Shown: positions 8,348 through 14,900, counted from the stretch's first letter. The stretch: 15,442 bases of DNA from an uncultured Alphaproteobacteria bacterium (GCA_938028645.1 CALIMD010000155.1:1-15442); one strand, 5' to 3'. Program-made: numbers and translations. The notes: generated by a model from the letters alone, not told the origin.

Positions 8348-8513
8348 TATTGATATACGGTTATATACTCGTGGTGGTTAGCCAGGACATAAAATTTTGG
8401 TTAGTGTGTATATTAAACGTTTTTAACGAGCCTACCAAATTATGGTATTGATGTATCACCAAAAAGGGATTGATTTCAGCTAAGTCATTGAAATCATTAC
8501 ATCCGCGTATATC
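8348..8513. other. Intergenic region after the transporter operon
   Basis: No gene is visible. The stretch is AT-rich and holds a perfect 8-bp inverted repeat, TGATTTCA at 8471-8478 and TGAAATCA at 8489-8496, with a 10-base loop. It lies directly beside the point where the tRNA-like sequence breaks off. Read on the minus strand, the repeat is followed by CCCTTTTT, so it could be a weak terminator for leftward transcription. A weak imperfect repeat flanks 8392-8440. I see no good terminator for the plus-strand operon. Confidence 0.4.
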
Positions 8514-8539
8514 GCGCTACCAGGCTGCGCCACGCTCCG
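8514..8539 (-). pseudogene. 5' half of a tRNA-Pro gene (acceptor strand plus complete D arm only)
   Basis: On the minus strand from 8539 to 8514 the sequence is CGGAGCG, TG, then GCGC-AGCCTGGTA-GCGC. This is exactly a 7-base acceptor strand, the two-base connector and a D arm with a 4-bp stem and the conserved GG in the loop. It matches bacterial, notably alphaproteobacterial, tRNA-Pro genes as I know them. Beyond 8513 no anticodon stem forms, and there is no GGTTCGAATCC-like T arm and no complementary 3' acceptor strand. The gene is therefore truncated after the D arm. A 6-bp inverted repeat (8540-8545 with 8556-8561) borders the 5' end. Such halves arise when an element inserts into, or a deletion cuts through, a tRNA gene. 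Confidence 0.7.
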
Positions 8540-8540
8540 A

Positions 8541-8858
8541 CAGGTCACAATCTATACCTGTTTTTGCAATGAAATCAGGCATTTAGTTGAGTTTTTCCTT
8601 AAAAGACACACGGGAAACAAGGGACACAGGGTATTTTTAAAAAACACAAGGAATCCGCTACTCACACGAGACACGCGATGTTCTCCGTCCTTCTGGTGTG
8701 TGGCCAAAAAGGAAACGGGAGATTCAATGCGAAAAATAAATACCAAACAATTAACCGCTGTTGGGTCGATCAGGAAGAACAGGAAGAAATAATATTATTT
8801 TCAGTATTACTGTCCAGGCACAAAGAAGGATGAGCAGAGCATTAATTGAATACAAATC
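8541..8858. other. Non-coding stretch upstream of the tRNA fragment
   Basis: No gene that I can support. On the minus strand 8746-8552 is an open frame of 64 codons without a recognisable domain or a clear ribosome binding site, and it is probably not coding. The region holds several short near-repeats on the plus strand of the type GACACACGGG, GGGACACAGGG and CACGAGACACGCG (about 8607-8678). It would contain the promoter of the tRNA if that gene were whole; TATAGA, read on the minus strand about 13 bases before the mature 5' end, is a possible -10 element. Confidence 0.3.
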
Positions 8859-8870
8859 AGGAGACTAAAA

Positions 8871-9104
8871 ATAAGCTTCGATGTCACGGACCTACCGGGT
8901 GTTACTTTCGGCGGTCTCGTGACCGCACCAACGAACTCCGCAGATATTGTCTCTGCGGCGGAAGCCAGCCCAGCGACACTTCATGGTCTCTTGGTTCAAT
9001 TCAACGGCTTTTTGCTGATCAAAGGGATGGACGGGCTCGAGGGCGAACGAGACATTCAAGCAGGACTGGATATTTTATTAGAATTCTTGAACATTTGCGA
9101 TTGA
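8871..9104 (+). pseudogene. Truncated remnant of a TauD/TfdA-like dioxygenase gene, start codon ATA
   Basis: From 8871 the frame reads ISFDVTDLPGVTFGGLVT and continues to a segment ATLHGLLVQFNGFLLIKGMD, ending at TGA 9102-9104. The second part resembles the N-terminal region of TauD/TfdA Fe(II)/2-oxoglutarate dioxygenases (the common pattern is a helix, then HG-LLxRG). The iron-binding HxD...H residues are absent because only about 77 codons remain, against about 280-350 in the family. AGGAGA (8859-8864) lies 6 bases before codon 8871, ideal for a start codon, but that codon is ATA instead of ATG. The first in-frame alternative is GTG 8919, without a good site. The likeliest reading is a dead gene that lost both its start codon and most of its length. 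The family assignment is tentative. Confidence 0.45.
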
Positions 9105-9141
9105 ATGAAATTCATTACTTTATTTAGCGCCTGTCGCTGAC

Positions 9142-9555
9142 TTAGGGCGCGACAAACTGAATATCTTTTGCTCCAGACCATAGAGTGCCTCGCCCCAACT
9201 CCGCGAGCACATCAAGATTATCCTCGATTGTTAAAAAATGGTTTCCAGCGAGCTGACCCGCTTTACTCGCAAAACATGTTGGCCCATAAGCTATTAGGAT
9301 TTCGGTCTCACTAATTCCTCCTGGAAAAAGTATAATCTGGCCCGGCGCTGGATAACTTGTTGCATCCTCATAACCTACTCCAAATTGGAGGTCACCGAGA
9401 GGAATCCATACTGCTTCACCACTCCATCTTACATGAATTATTTTACTCACAAATGGCAATGCAGACCTGAACGCCTTGCAGGTGTCAGGAGATTTTTCCG
9501 ATTCAAACCTGGCCCTAAACTCATTCTCCCCTATTATTATCCGTAAATCAGACAT
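9142..9555 (-). CDS. DUF3830 family protein, cyclophilin-like fold
   Basis: The 137-residue product fits DUF3830 along its whole length: a first strand with FRARFES, then a KAFRSALPF segment, the strongly conserved VRWSGEAVWIPLGDLQFGVG (about 42-61), a SYPAPGQIILFPGGISETEI block, and the C-terminal SKAGQLAGNHFLTIEDN. The family is predicted to have a cyclophilin-like barrel, and no activity is established as far as I know. From memory, such genes are often found near amidase, hydantoinase and peptide-type ABC transporter genes, as here. It starts with ATG preceded by GGTGG, stands alone on the minus strand, and converges with the dioxygenase remnant. A GC-rich inverted repeat overlapping its stop (GCGCC at 9127-9131 with GGGCGC at 9145-9150) could help end transcription. 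No signal peptide, so it is probably cytoplasmic. Confidence 0.85.
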   Translation of the reverse strand: MSDLRIIIGENEFRARFESEKSPDTCKAFRSALPFVSKIIHVRWSGEAVWIPLGDLQFGVGYEDATSYPAPGQIILFPGGISETEILIAYGPTCFASKAGQLAGNHFLTIEDNLDVLAELGRGTLWSGAKDIQFVAP

Positions 9556-9671
9556 TTAATCCACCATTCCGTCATCATTAAGCTATTGAAACAATTCTTT
9601 AAGTTTTATAAATAATTATCCTTTATAAAAGAGTAATTAAAAAGAAAACTACCCACTGATTACCCTACACT

Positions 9672-9701
9672 AAAAGTAAAACCCAAATGTCAACATTGGG
9701 T
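9672..9701 (-). terminator. Candidate rho-independent terminator of the ExbB/ExbD-like operon
   Basis: Read on the minus strand, 9701-9681 forms a hairpin with arms ACCCAATG and CATTTGGGT (8 bp with one bulged base) around a 4-base TTGA loop. It is followed by TTTACTTTTA. It lies 36 bases beyond the stop of the last gene of the minus-strand operon and upstream of the DUF3830 gene, so it would separate the two transcription units. The T-run is interrupted, hence moderate confidence. Confidence 0.5.
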
Positions 9702-9736
9702 CATTAAACGCGACTTTTTAAAATTGATAAATAAAA

Positions 9737-10240
9737 CTAGATTTTCCTCACCGGTGGAGGAATTTGCGGCAGTTTCATTGGTGGTACTGGAGGCGGTATA
9801 ATTTCCACTGATAGATCGCCCCAATCCTGCAAGCTCCGCTTCGAAAATGGGTCACGCATTTCCACCTTACCGTCCTGTTTAACAGCTTCTTCTAGAACCT
9901 TTTCAAACTTCTCGGCCACTTTCACATTCCATGGCGCAACGTAGGAGCGGGGCTCACGGCTATCAGGAAACCTAAGCCAGAGATAAATTGCTTCACCTTC
10001 ATGCAAGCTTACTGCTAAAACTTCGACTTTGGCCTGCTCCCGCTCGTACCATTCAAAGGCAATTGGCTTCGGCTTGGAGAGCAACTCGGTGAATTGGAAA
10101 TACACCGTCGGCAGGAATAGAACCACAACACCGCTGGCAATAACACGCACTCGCGTTGGGCGAGGTGCACAAATCGCCAACATAGCCAGTCCCATGGCGG
10201 TGGCGCCAGCCGCTAGAAACATGAAAAACAAAATATCCAT
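9737..10240 (-). CDS. Unrecognised small membrane protein with proline-rich C-terminal tail
   Basis: The product has 167 residues. Two hydrophobic segments (about 3-24 and 31-52) are followed by a soluble domain of about 90 residues and a tail of residues 149-165 rich in Pro (IIPPPVPPMKLPQIPPPV), ending in RKI. I do not recognise a family. The start is secure: the AGGAG ribosome binding site lies in the GAG GAG TAA end of the ExbD-like gene, and the ATG follows its stop after 4 bases, so the three genes are co-transcribed and probably coupled. A proline-rich extended segment beside ExbB/ExbD recalls TonB, whose Pro-rich region spans the periplasm. But TonB has one membrane anchor and a C-terminal globular domain, and neither fits. 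A role as third component of an ExbB/ExbD-like complex is inferred from position only. Confidence 0.75.
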   Translation of the reverse strand: MDILFFMFLAAGATAMGLAMLAICAPRPTRVRVIASGVVVLFLPTVYFQFTELLSKPKPIAFEWYEREQAKVEVLAVSLHEGEAIYLWLRFPDSREPRSYVAPWNVKVAEKFEKVLEEAVKQDGKVEMRDPFSKRSLQDWGDLSVEIIPPPVPPMKLPQIPPPVRKI

Positions 10241-10244
10241 GATG

Positions 10245-10841
10245 TTACTCCTCAGTTACCAGACGCCGGCTGAGCTTGTTGACGCTATCCGGTACGAGGG
10301 AACCCTCTTGATCTAAGCGAAACCGAAAAGCCGTCACCTCCTGCCCCTGGCGAGATAGTTCTACATCAGTGGTAAGAATCTGGCGAGCAGCCTCCCACTG
10401 CGTCCGAACACTGACGACTACTTTGGCATTAACAAGCGTACCAACCGGTAATGGACCGTATTGGTGCACATTAACAATATATTCACCGGCAGGAATCCCG
10501 CGGCTATAACTAATCTCGTAATTCTCGTTAGTGACATCAGCCTCAGAGCCCAGGTCGTCACGCAAAAGATTAAACGTCTCGCCACCCATGTTCCAAAATC
10601 CGATCGGCGCCTCGCGGGGCGCTTTGACCCAAAGATCGACATCAAAGGGCTGGTTACTCGGCCAGTGCAGTTCAACGATAACGTTACCGGGCGCTTTATG
10701 GTCCTGGGTCTCCACTTCGGTCGGTTTTATATGCGGCAGCATGATAATGACCATGGCCACGAAGCCAATTAACGCAAGTAGAATAACATCACGGAAAACC
10801 GTACCCCAATTATCTTCATCCAGTTCGTCAAGGTGATGCAC
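10245..10841 (-). CDS. ExbD-like membrane-anchored protein with periplasmic DxDLW-type domain
   Basis: The product has 198 residues: a short acidic cytoplasmic N-terminus (MHHLDELDEDNWGT), one membrane helix at about 16-36, and a periplasmic domain. The helix begins FRDVILLALIGF, and Asp18 sits where ExbD and TolR carry their essential proton-conducting Asp. The periplasmic part is not the usual ExbD/TolR fold. It contains FDVDLWVKAP (66-75), NLLRDD (91-96), ENYEI (106-110) and PAGEYIVNV (117-125), a pattern like the DxDLxV beta domains of YfaP/DUF2135 type. It starts with GTG at 10841 with GGAGA 5 bases upstream, and overlaps the ExbB-like gene by 14 bases. Channel membership is likely from context and the Asp; the domain assignment is from pattern only. 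Confidence 0.7.
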   Translation of the reverse strand: MHHLDELDEDNWGTVFRDVILLALIGFVAMVIIMLPHIKPTEVETQDHKAPGNVIVELHWPSNQPFDVDLWVKAPREAPIGFWNMGGETFNLLRDDLGSEADVTNENYEISYSRGIPAGEYIVNVHQYGPLPVGTLVNAKVVVSVRTQWEAARQILTTDVELSRQGQEVTAFRFRLDQEGSLVPDSVNKLSRRLVTEE

Positions 10842-11454
10842 GACGTTCTCCGATATAAACGACTTCGGCGATCAAGCTAACAGTGCCACTGGTCAATACC
10901 CGGTAGTTAACAGTCAACCAAAGATACAGTGTGGCACCGACCAATGTTGTGTTAAGGGCTACCGACATTCCATCGATCAGAGTGGCGATAACAGAGGCAA
11001 CGTTCTCGGCGTCAGCCGCAGTATTCGGGTCAACCGCTGATAGGGCAATGATAAATCCGATGACGGTGCCAATCAAACCAAGAAAAATAAGAGTATTGGC
11101 GATATGCCGGACGGATACGATGCGGTCAGTTAGTTCAAGGCGAAGGGTGACCGCTTGAAGCGCACGGCTTTGCGAATCCGAAGCCTCTACATGGTCCAAA
11201 TAACGCGTCAGGGGGTTATCGTCGGGCAGCCTCTCCGTTGCTAAACCATTCAACTCCACTGTTAAACGCCAAATCTTCCAACCGCAAGCGGCTAGGCCAT
11301 AAAGGAATACTGCCACGATGATCAAAGTTAATTCAGCCAAACGCGCAGAGATCATCGTATCAAGCCAACCCTGCCCAAAGGCAGCCAAGATCAATGCTCC
11401 AAAAAAAAAGTTAATAACAATAAAACGGGTAAGTAATAAGTATCGAAAATGCAT
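10828..11454 (-). CDS. MotA/TolQ/ExbB proton channel family protein
   Basis: The product has 208 residues with four hydrophobic segments at about 10-27, 42-59, 118-141 and 165-183. The third and fourth carry the family hallmarks: a Gly-rich GLIGTVIGFIIAL (126-138) and GMSVALNTTLVGATLYL (162-178), corresponding to the proton-channel helices of ExbB and TolQ. I choose ATG 11454 because GAGG lies 6 bases upstream. A TTG nine codons earlier (11481) is also in frame but lacks a site. The family forms pentameric channels that convert the proton-motive force into movement of an ExbD/TolR/MotB partner, which is encoded next with a 14-base overlap. There is no TonB-dependent receptor, tolA or pal gene here, so the task of the complex is unknown. 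Confidence 0.88.
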   Translation of the reverse strand: MHFRYLLLTRFIVINFFFGALILAAFGQGWLDTMISARLAELTLIIVAVFLYGLAACGWKIWRLTVELNGLATERLPDDNPLTRYLDHVEASDSQSRALQAVTLRLELTDRIVSVRHIANTLIFLGLIGTVIGFIIALSAVDPNTAADAENVASVIATLIDGMSVALNTTLVGATLYLWLTVNYRVLTSGTVSLIAEVVYIGERRASP

Positions 11455-11564
11455 TCTAAGCCTCGTATTTACAAAGAACAAGGCGGGGGAACGCCATGCC
11501 TAAATGTCCCAATATCAAATAAACAAACTCAGTTGGCCTTGGAAGCAGAACAACCGCCGTTCTA

Positions 11565-11690
11565 TTACCAACGATCCAGACCGTTTCCGTTGTTCTTCCA
11601 GCCTTTAAAGCGCCCAAGAACGCTTAACAATGTTGCGTATATCAAGCTCACTACGGTGATATAGTTCGAAAGCAAAAAAAGTACAGAACA
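11565..11690 (-). pseudogene. Possible C-terminal fragment of a glycosyltransferase-like membrane protein
   Basis: In the 254-base gap between the ATP-grasp and ExbB-like genes, one minus-strand frame from 11690 to the TAA at 11567-11565 reads as a hydrophobic helix followed by LLSVLGRFKGWKNNGN. A membrane helix followed by a LGRFKGW-like basic segment is reminiscent of the extreme C-terminus of membrane-bound family 2 glycosyltransferases. There is no good start codon, and a TGA precedes it only 18 bases after the ATP-grasp stop. If the reading is right, most of the gene was deleted. Two other short open stretches overlap it (a 28-residue one from ATG, and one ending at 11456 just before the ExbB-like start), so this remains a weak call. 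Confidence 0.25.
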
Positions 11691-11708
11691 TCAGAATAAA
11701 AAACGGAT

Positions 11709-12722
11709 CTAAAGTGGCGGCGTTCCGATCTCAGCAGCTTTTAAGGCGGGTGCTGATATGGAGGTGACAAGCCGTTGTCGTGCCGACGCCTTCGTGCCGG
11801 CTCGAGACAGATGTCGATCACGTTCGGTGATTAAAAACTGCGCGACTGCGGCTGGCGCATTTCGACCAGCAATTTTCTCTGCGTCAGGATTATAATTAGT
11901 GTTTGTATTAACGTCATAGGTATAGTTATTGCCACTGGCGTCTGTGACGAACTCAATCCCGGCAATGTCAATGTCGTTGGTTTCAAGAAAGGCTTCAAAG
12001 CCGCTTTGCAGCTCGGTATCGATAGAGTCTATAATGGTGAATTGTGGCGGTGCTTCTTTACCCGGCATTTGACAGACTTCAGAAGGGCATAATTCAAAGC
12101 CTTTGGTCGCATCAATCTCAACAGCGTAATGAAATTTACCACCTATGAATTCGGCTCGGGTTACAATCCCGCGTGGGGATTGTATGTAGCTTTGAATCAA
12201 TGTGACGCCGTCGATTGACGGCTCAATGTCGCCGGCTTTTATGGCAGCGACCGCGGCCGCGGTTGTTTCAAAGCCAAAAACACCACTACCTTTACCGCCA
12301 CGATTTGGCTTTAAAATGACTGGTCCGTCACCAAATCGGTCGAGCAATCTTATAATTGCTGGCAAACCCAGTCCAAACAGGGTCCGCGGCACAGTAATTC
12401 CAGATGATTCAAGCGCTGCGTATTGGGCCCCTTTATTCACTTCTAATTGCAGAGCACGACTACCATTAATAACGCGTCGTCCGTGCCGTTCGAGCCAAGC
12501 CAGAGTAACGCTTGTCAATTCTGGAACCCGATCATGATCGCGTGTAAATGACGATGCGCTCATGCGGTTATAGAACACTCCTTCCGGTGGTATTTGCCAA
12601 AGATCAAGATGTTTATATGCCATATTCCAGTCGATGAAACGCGCATTCCTATCTGCAAACGCGGCTGCAAAAGGTGGCAACCATTCGGGGTTTTCGTGGA
12701 TCATAAAAATTTCCGCTACCAT
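11709..12722 (-). CDS. ATP-grasp ligase, RimK (alpha-L-glutamate ligase)-like
   Basis: ATP-grasp enzymes join a carboxylate to an amine or thiol through an acyl-phosphate. The 337-residue product shows the expected order: an N-terminal domain (about 1-85), then VNKGAQYAALESSGITVPRT (95-114) with the nucleotide-binding Lys, the Gly-rich phosphate loop VILKPNRGGKGSGVFG (135-150), and the metal-binding segment GIEFVTDASGNNYTYDVN (255-272) with Glu257, Asp270 and Asn272. RimK-type ligases add Glu or a similar amino acid to a protein or small molecule. The substrate here is unknown. I choose ATG 12722 (AAGG 4 bases upstream) over the GTG at 12740. It stands first in the minus-strand run leading to the ExbB/ExbD-like trio, separated from it by 254 bases, so shared transcription is possible but not shown. 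Confidence 0.85.
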   Translation of the reverse strand: MVAEIFMIHENPEWLPPFAAAFADRNARFIDWNMAYKHLDLWQIPPEGVFYNRMSASSFTRDHDRVPELTSVTLAWLERHGRRVINGSRALQLEVNKGAQYAALESSGITVPRTLFGLGLPAIIRLLDRFGDGPVILKPNRGGKGSGVFGFETTAAAVAAIKAGDIEPSIDGVTLIQSYIQSPRGIVTRAEFIGGKFHYAVEIDATKGFELCPSEVCQMPGKEAPPQFTIIDSIDTELQSGFEAFLETNDIDIAGIEFVTDASGNNYTYDVNTNTNYNPDAEKIAGRNAPAAVAQFLITERDRHLSRAGTKASARQRLVTSISAPALKAAEIGTPPL

Positions 12723-12959
12723 TTCACCTTGGCCTTTCACTGCCGCTCTTAACTAGTTAGTTTGTTAGCTATGACCAACACTTTAACATAAAAGCAAAAT
12801 ATTTCTTTATTATTCGAAAATAAGGTGAAAATAAGCAAAATATTTTGCAGTTGTTTGCTAAAAAATTAATTTTTTTCGTATTTTAATTTTTTTGAGAATG
12901 AGTAATTACAATACCAGCTACTACAGTTCACCCAGACACGACAGCTTTTTGGAGATTAT
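12723..12959. promoter_or_regulatory. AT-rich region upstream of the ATP-grasp gene, with a palindrome
   Basis: No gene is visible on either strand. The segment is very AT-rich (notably 12776-12900) and would carry the promoter of the minus-strand ATP-grasp gene. It holds the perfect 14-base palindrome GCAAAATATTTTGC (12835-12848) and a partial copy of the same word, GCAAAATATTT, at 12794-12804. Two spaced copies in a promoter region suggest an operator, but A/T-rich words recur by chance. Confidence 0.3.
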
Positions 12960-13013
12960 ATGACCACAAATCATCAATCTTTCCGTTTGTTGATCCAGCA
13001 TATGGCAGAATAA
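12960..13013 (+). pseudogene. 17-codon ORF with strong ribosome binding site, probably a gene start cut by a stop
   Basis: TTTTTGGAGATTAT precedes ATG 12960, a signal as good as that of the binding-protein gene at 1129. The frame gives MTTNHQSFRLLIQHMAE and stops at TAA 13011-13013. The same frame then stays open for 17 further codons (YAVWNAALVALSSSTSA) to 13067. This looks like the beginning of a small gene with a nonsense mutation, or a genuine tiny peptide. No family recognised. Confidence 0.25.
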
Positions 13014-13226
13014 TACGCCGTATGGAATGCTGCTTTAGTGGCTTTGAGCAGCTCGACGTCTGCCTAAAACATAATGATTAATGAATTCAACTCGTTAACA
13101 AAGTTGTGAATTTGAAAACCCCCGGCGATTAAGAAATAAAGTATATTTCTAAAATATAAGAGGTCTGCTACCAACAAACGACGTATGATATCCACTTTGT
13201 TTTTATTGTGTCGGTTGCACATGCAG
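13014..13226. other. Intergenic region downstream of the hydantoinase operon
   Basis: Beyond the continuation of the broken small ORF up to 13067 I see no gene. There is a perfect AT-only inverted repeat, TATATTT and AAATATA with a 3-base loop (13142-13158), and an imperfect repeat around 13083-13112 (AATTCAACT with AGTTGTGAATT). Neither makes a convincing terminator for the minus-strand hyu genes. Confidence 0.3.
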
Positions 13227-14900
13227 TTAATCCTTATAACCGTATTGGTTGTTTGCTATATCTCTAGATATGAATCCCTTAACAAGGTCTCTTCTAACTT
13301 CCTCTCTTTGTCGCTTCAATGGGTCACCAAAACCACCTCCTCCCGGCGTTTCAATATGGACAGCGTCTCCCGTACTTAAAGCAATCTTATCAGCTTTGCT
13401 ACGCATCAACGGCGTGCTACTTTTGCCATCCAATTCGAAGTTAACGCGGAACTGCCCTGCTGCTTGGCCGCCAGCTATACCAAAGGGAGGATGGTCGTGT
13501 CGGTCACCCAACACCGAAACGACACAATCTGAAAGCGCTCGAATACCATACCGGGTACCGCAGCCGCCGCGATACTCACCAGCTCCCCCAGAGTTTTCAC
13601 GAATAGCATAATAATCAAAGCGAAGTGGATACCGATGCTCGGACATTTCAACCGACATAAATCCTGCGAGTGAACTTGGCAACGTACCATTTGTGAGACC
13701 GTCACTAGCCGAACTACCGCCATAACCTCCAGGTGCAGGATAGACTGCGACATAATATCTTCCATCCTCATTATACCCAGAAACTGTGGTGACCCCAGCG
13801 GTTCCAAAAGGTGCAGCAGGAGTAAATTCTGGTATTACTTGTGCCAAAGCACCGAAGACAACATCAATCACTCTATTAATTACATCGGTGTAGCCGCAAA
13901 CCGGAGAAGGATATTGCGCTGCTAACATACAGCCACTTGGCACCGTAAATTTTGTTGGCCGGAAGGCGCCTCCGTTCACTGGCACATCAGGAAAAATATG
14001 CTTGAGAGCAACAAATGCCAAAGACCGCGTGGTAGTCTCCGCCATATTCAACGGGCCAGTTGCTGCGATTGAGGTACCAGTGAAGTCGAAATGCATATTG
14101 GAGCCCTCAATAATTACCGCCAATTTTACAGGCAATGGCGCATCGACAACCCCATCATTATCAAAGCAATCAGCAAAACTGTAAGTACCATCTGGAATAG
14201 CAGCGATGTGGTCACGCATTTGCTGCTCAGACCGTATCATCATTTCATCTATGCATGCGCTAACTTCGTGGATACCATAGCGACTGACCAAATCATTAAG
14301 TCCCTTAAATCCACTATTGAAAACGTTCATCATCGCTTCTAGATCGCCTTCTATCTGACTAGGTAAACGCGAATTCGCAAGAATTAAATTGATTACCTCA
14401 TTATTTCGTTTGCCTTCGCGGACAATGCGCAAAGGTGGAATAATGATTCCTTCCTGATGGATTTCGCGTGCTTGCGGTGCCCAACCTCCTGGAGTGCCGC
14501 CACCTATATCCATCCAGTGACCTGTGTTTGCGAGTAACGCCAGGCACTTTCCTTCATAAAAATATGGTGCAACTAAAACCACATCTTGCAAATGCGTGCC
14601 GCTAATGTAGGGATCGTTAACTATCCAAATATCATTCTCTTGAAAGCCGCCATCTTCCTCAACATGTTTAAGTAAATTTTGAACGGTGTACTGCATGTTT
14701 GCTAAAAACATTGGAAGACCGAATCCACCCTGAGCAATAGTCTCACCGTTTCGCGCATCATAGATGCCGTGAGCGCAATCATGCATTTCCGAAATAATCG
14801 GTGAAATGGCAGCGTGAATTAAGTGCAGATCCATCTCATCTGCAATCTGATGCAAAGCCCCGCGCACAACTGCTAATGTGATGGGATCAGTTGCGCTCAT
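13227..14900 (-). CDS. hyuB: Hydantoinase B / oxoprolinase B-type subunit
   Basis: This is the B subunit of the ATP-dependent hydantoinase/5-oxoprolinase/acetone carboxylase family, which with HyuA opens five-membered lactam or hydantoin rings (or carboxylates ketones in related enzymes) using ATP. At 557 residues it has the usual length. Hallmarks are clear: the N-terminal SEMHDCAHGIYD region (37-48), NDPYISGTHLQDVVL (95-109), HWMDIGGGTPGG (128-139), a Gly-rich PAPGGYGGSSASDG stretch, ENSGGAGEYRGGCG, and the C-terminal TPGGGGFGDP. The ATG (14900-14898) overlaps the hyuA stop by ATGA, and GAGA lies 7 bases upstream. No signal peptide, so cytoplasmic. The substrate cannot be told from sequence; N-methylhydantoin, 5-oxoproline and caprolactam-like compounds are all handled by relatives. 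Confidence 0.93.
   Translation of the reverse strand: MSATDPITLAVVRGALHQIADEMDLHLIHAAISPIISEMHDCAHGIYDARNGETIAQGGFGLPMFLANMQYTVQNLLKHVEEDGGFQENDIWIVNDPYISGTHLQDVVLVAPYFYEGKCLALLANTGHWMDIGGGTPGGWAPQAREIHQEGIIIPPLRIVREGKRNNEVINLILANSRLPSQIEGDLEAMMNVFNSGFKGLNDLVSRYGIHEVSACIDEMMIRSEQQMRDHIAAIPDGTYSFADCFDNDGVVDAPLPVKLAVIIEGSNMHFDFTGTSIAATGPLNMAETTTRSLAFVALKHIFPDVPVNGGAFRPTKFTVPSGCMLAAQYPSPVCGYTDVINRVIDVVFGALAQVIPEFTPAAPFGTAGVTTVSGYNEDGRYYVAVYPAPGGYGGSSASDGLTNGTLPSSLAGFMSVEMSEHRYPLRFDYYAIRENSGGAGEYRGGCGTRYGIRALSDCVVSVLGDRHDHPPFGIAGGQAAGQFRVNFELDGKSSTPLMRSKADKIALSTGDAVHIETPGGGGFGDPLKRQREEVRRDLVKGFISRDIANNQYGYKD

Noticed and set aside
8540..8565. Inverted repeat ACAGGT / ACCTGT followed by TTTT as a plus-strand terminator
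   Set aside because: The stem is only 6 bp with a 10-base loop and lies about 190 bases after the nearest plus-strand gene; too weak to call.
8607..8678. Short GACACA-like near-repeats suggesting a CRISPR array
   Set aside because: The repeats are only 6-9 bases, irregularly spaced, and have no spacer structure; no cas genes are present.
8552..8746. 64-codon open frame on the minus strand upstream of the tRNA fragment
   Set aside because: No clear ribosome binding site, no domain, unusual Phe/Leu/Cys-rich composition, and it runs into the presumed tRNA promoter region; more likely non-coding.
8846..9127. 93-codon plus-strand frame beginning MNTNQETKNKL
   Set aside because: The product is Arg/Cys-rich and looks like an out-of-frame shadow of the dioxygenase-like frame at 8871-9104, which has a protein-like composition.
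11449..11664. 71-codon plus-strand frame in the gap before the ExbB-like gene
   Set aside because: No ribosome binding site, no recognisable domain, and opposite to the direction of both neighbouring genes.
12202..12537. 111-codon plus-strand frame
   Set aside because: Fully antisense to the well-supported ATP-grasp gene; a shadow frame.
13475..13807. 110-codon minus-strand frame
   Set aside because: Lies within hyuB in another frame of the same strand; hyuB has all family motifs there.
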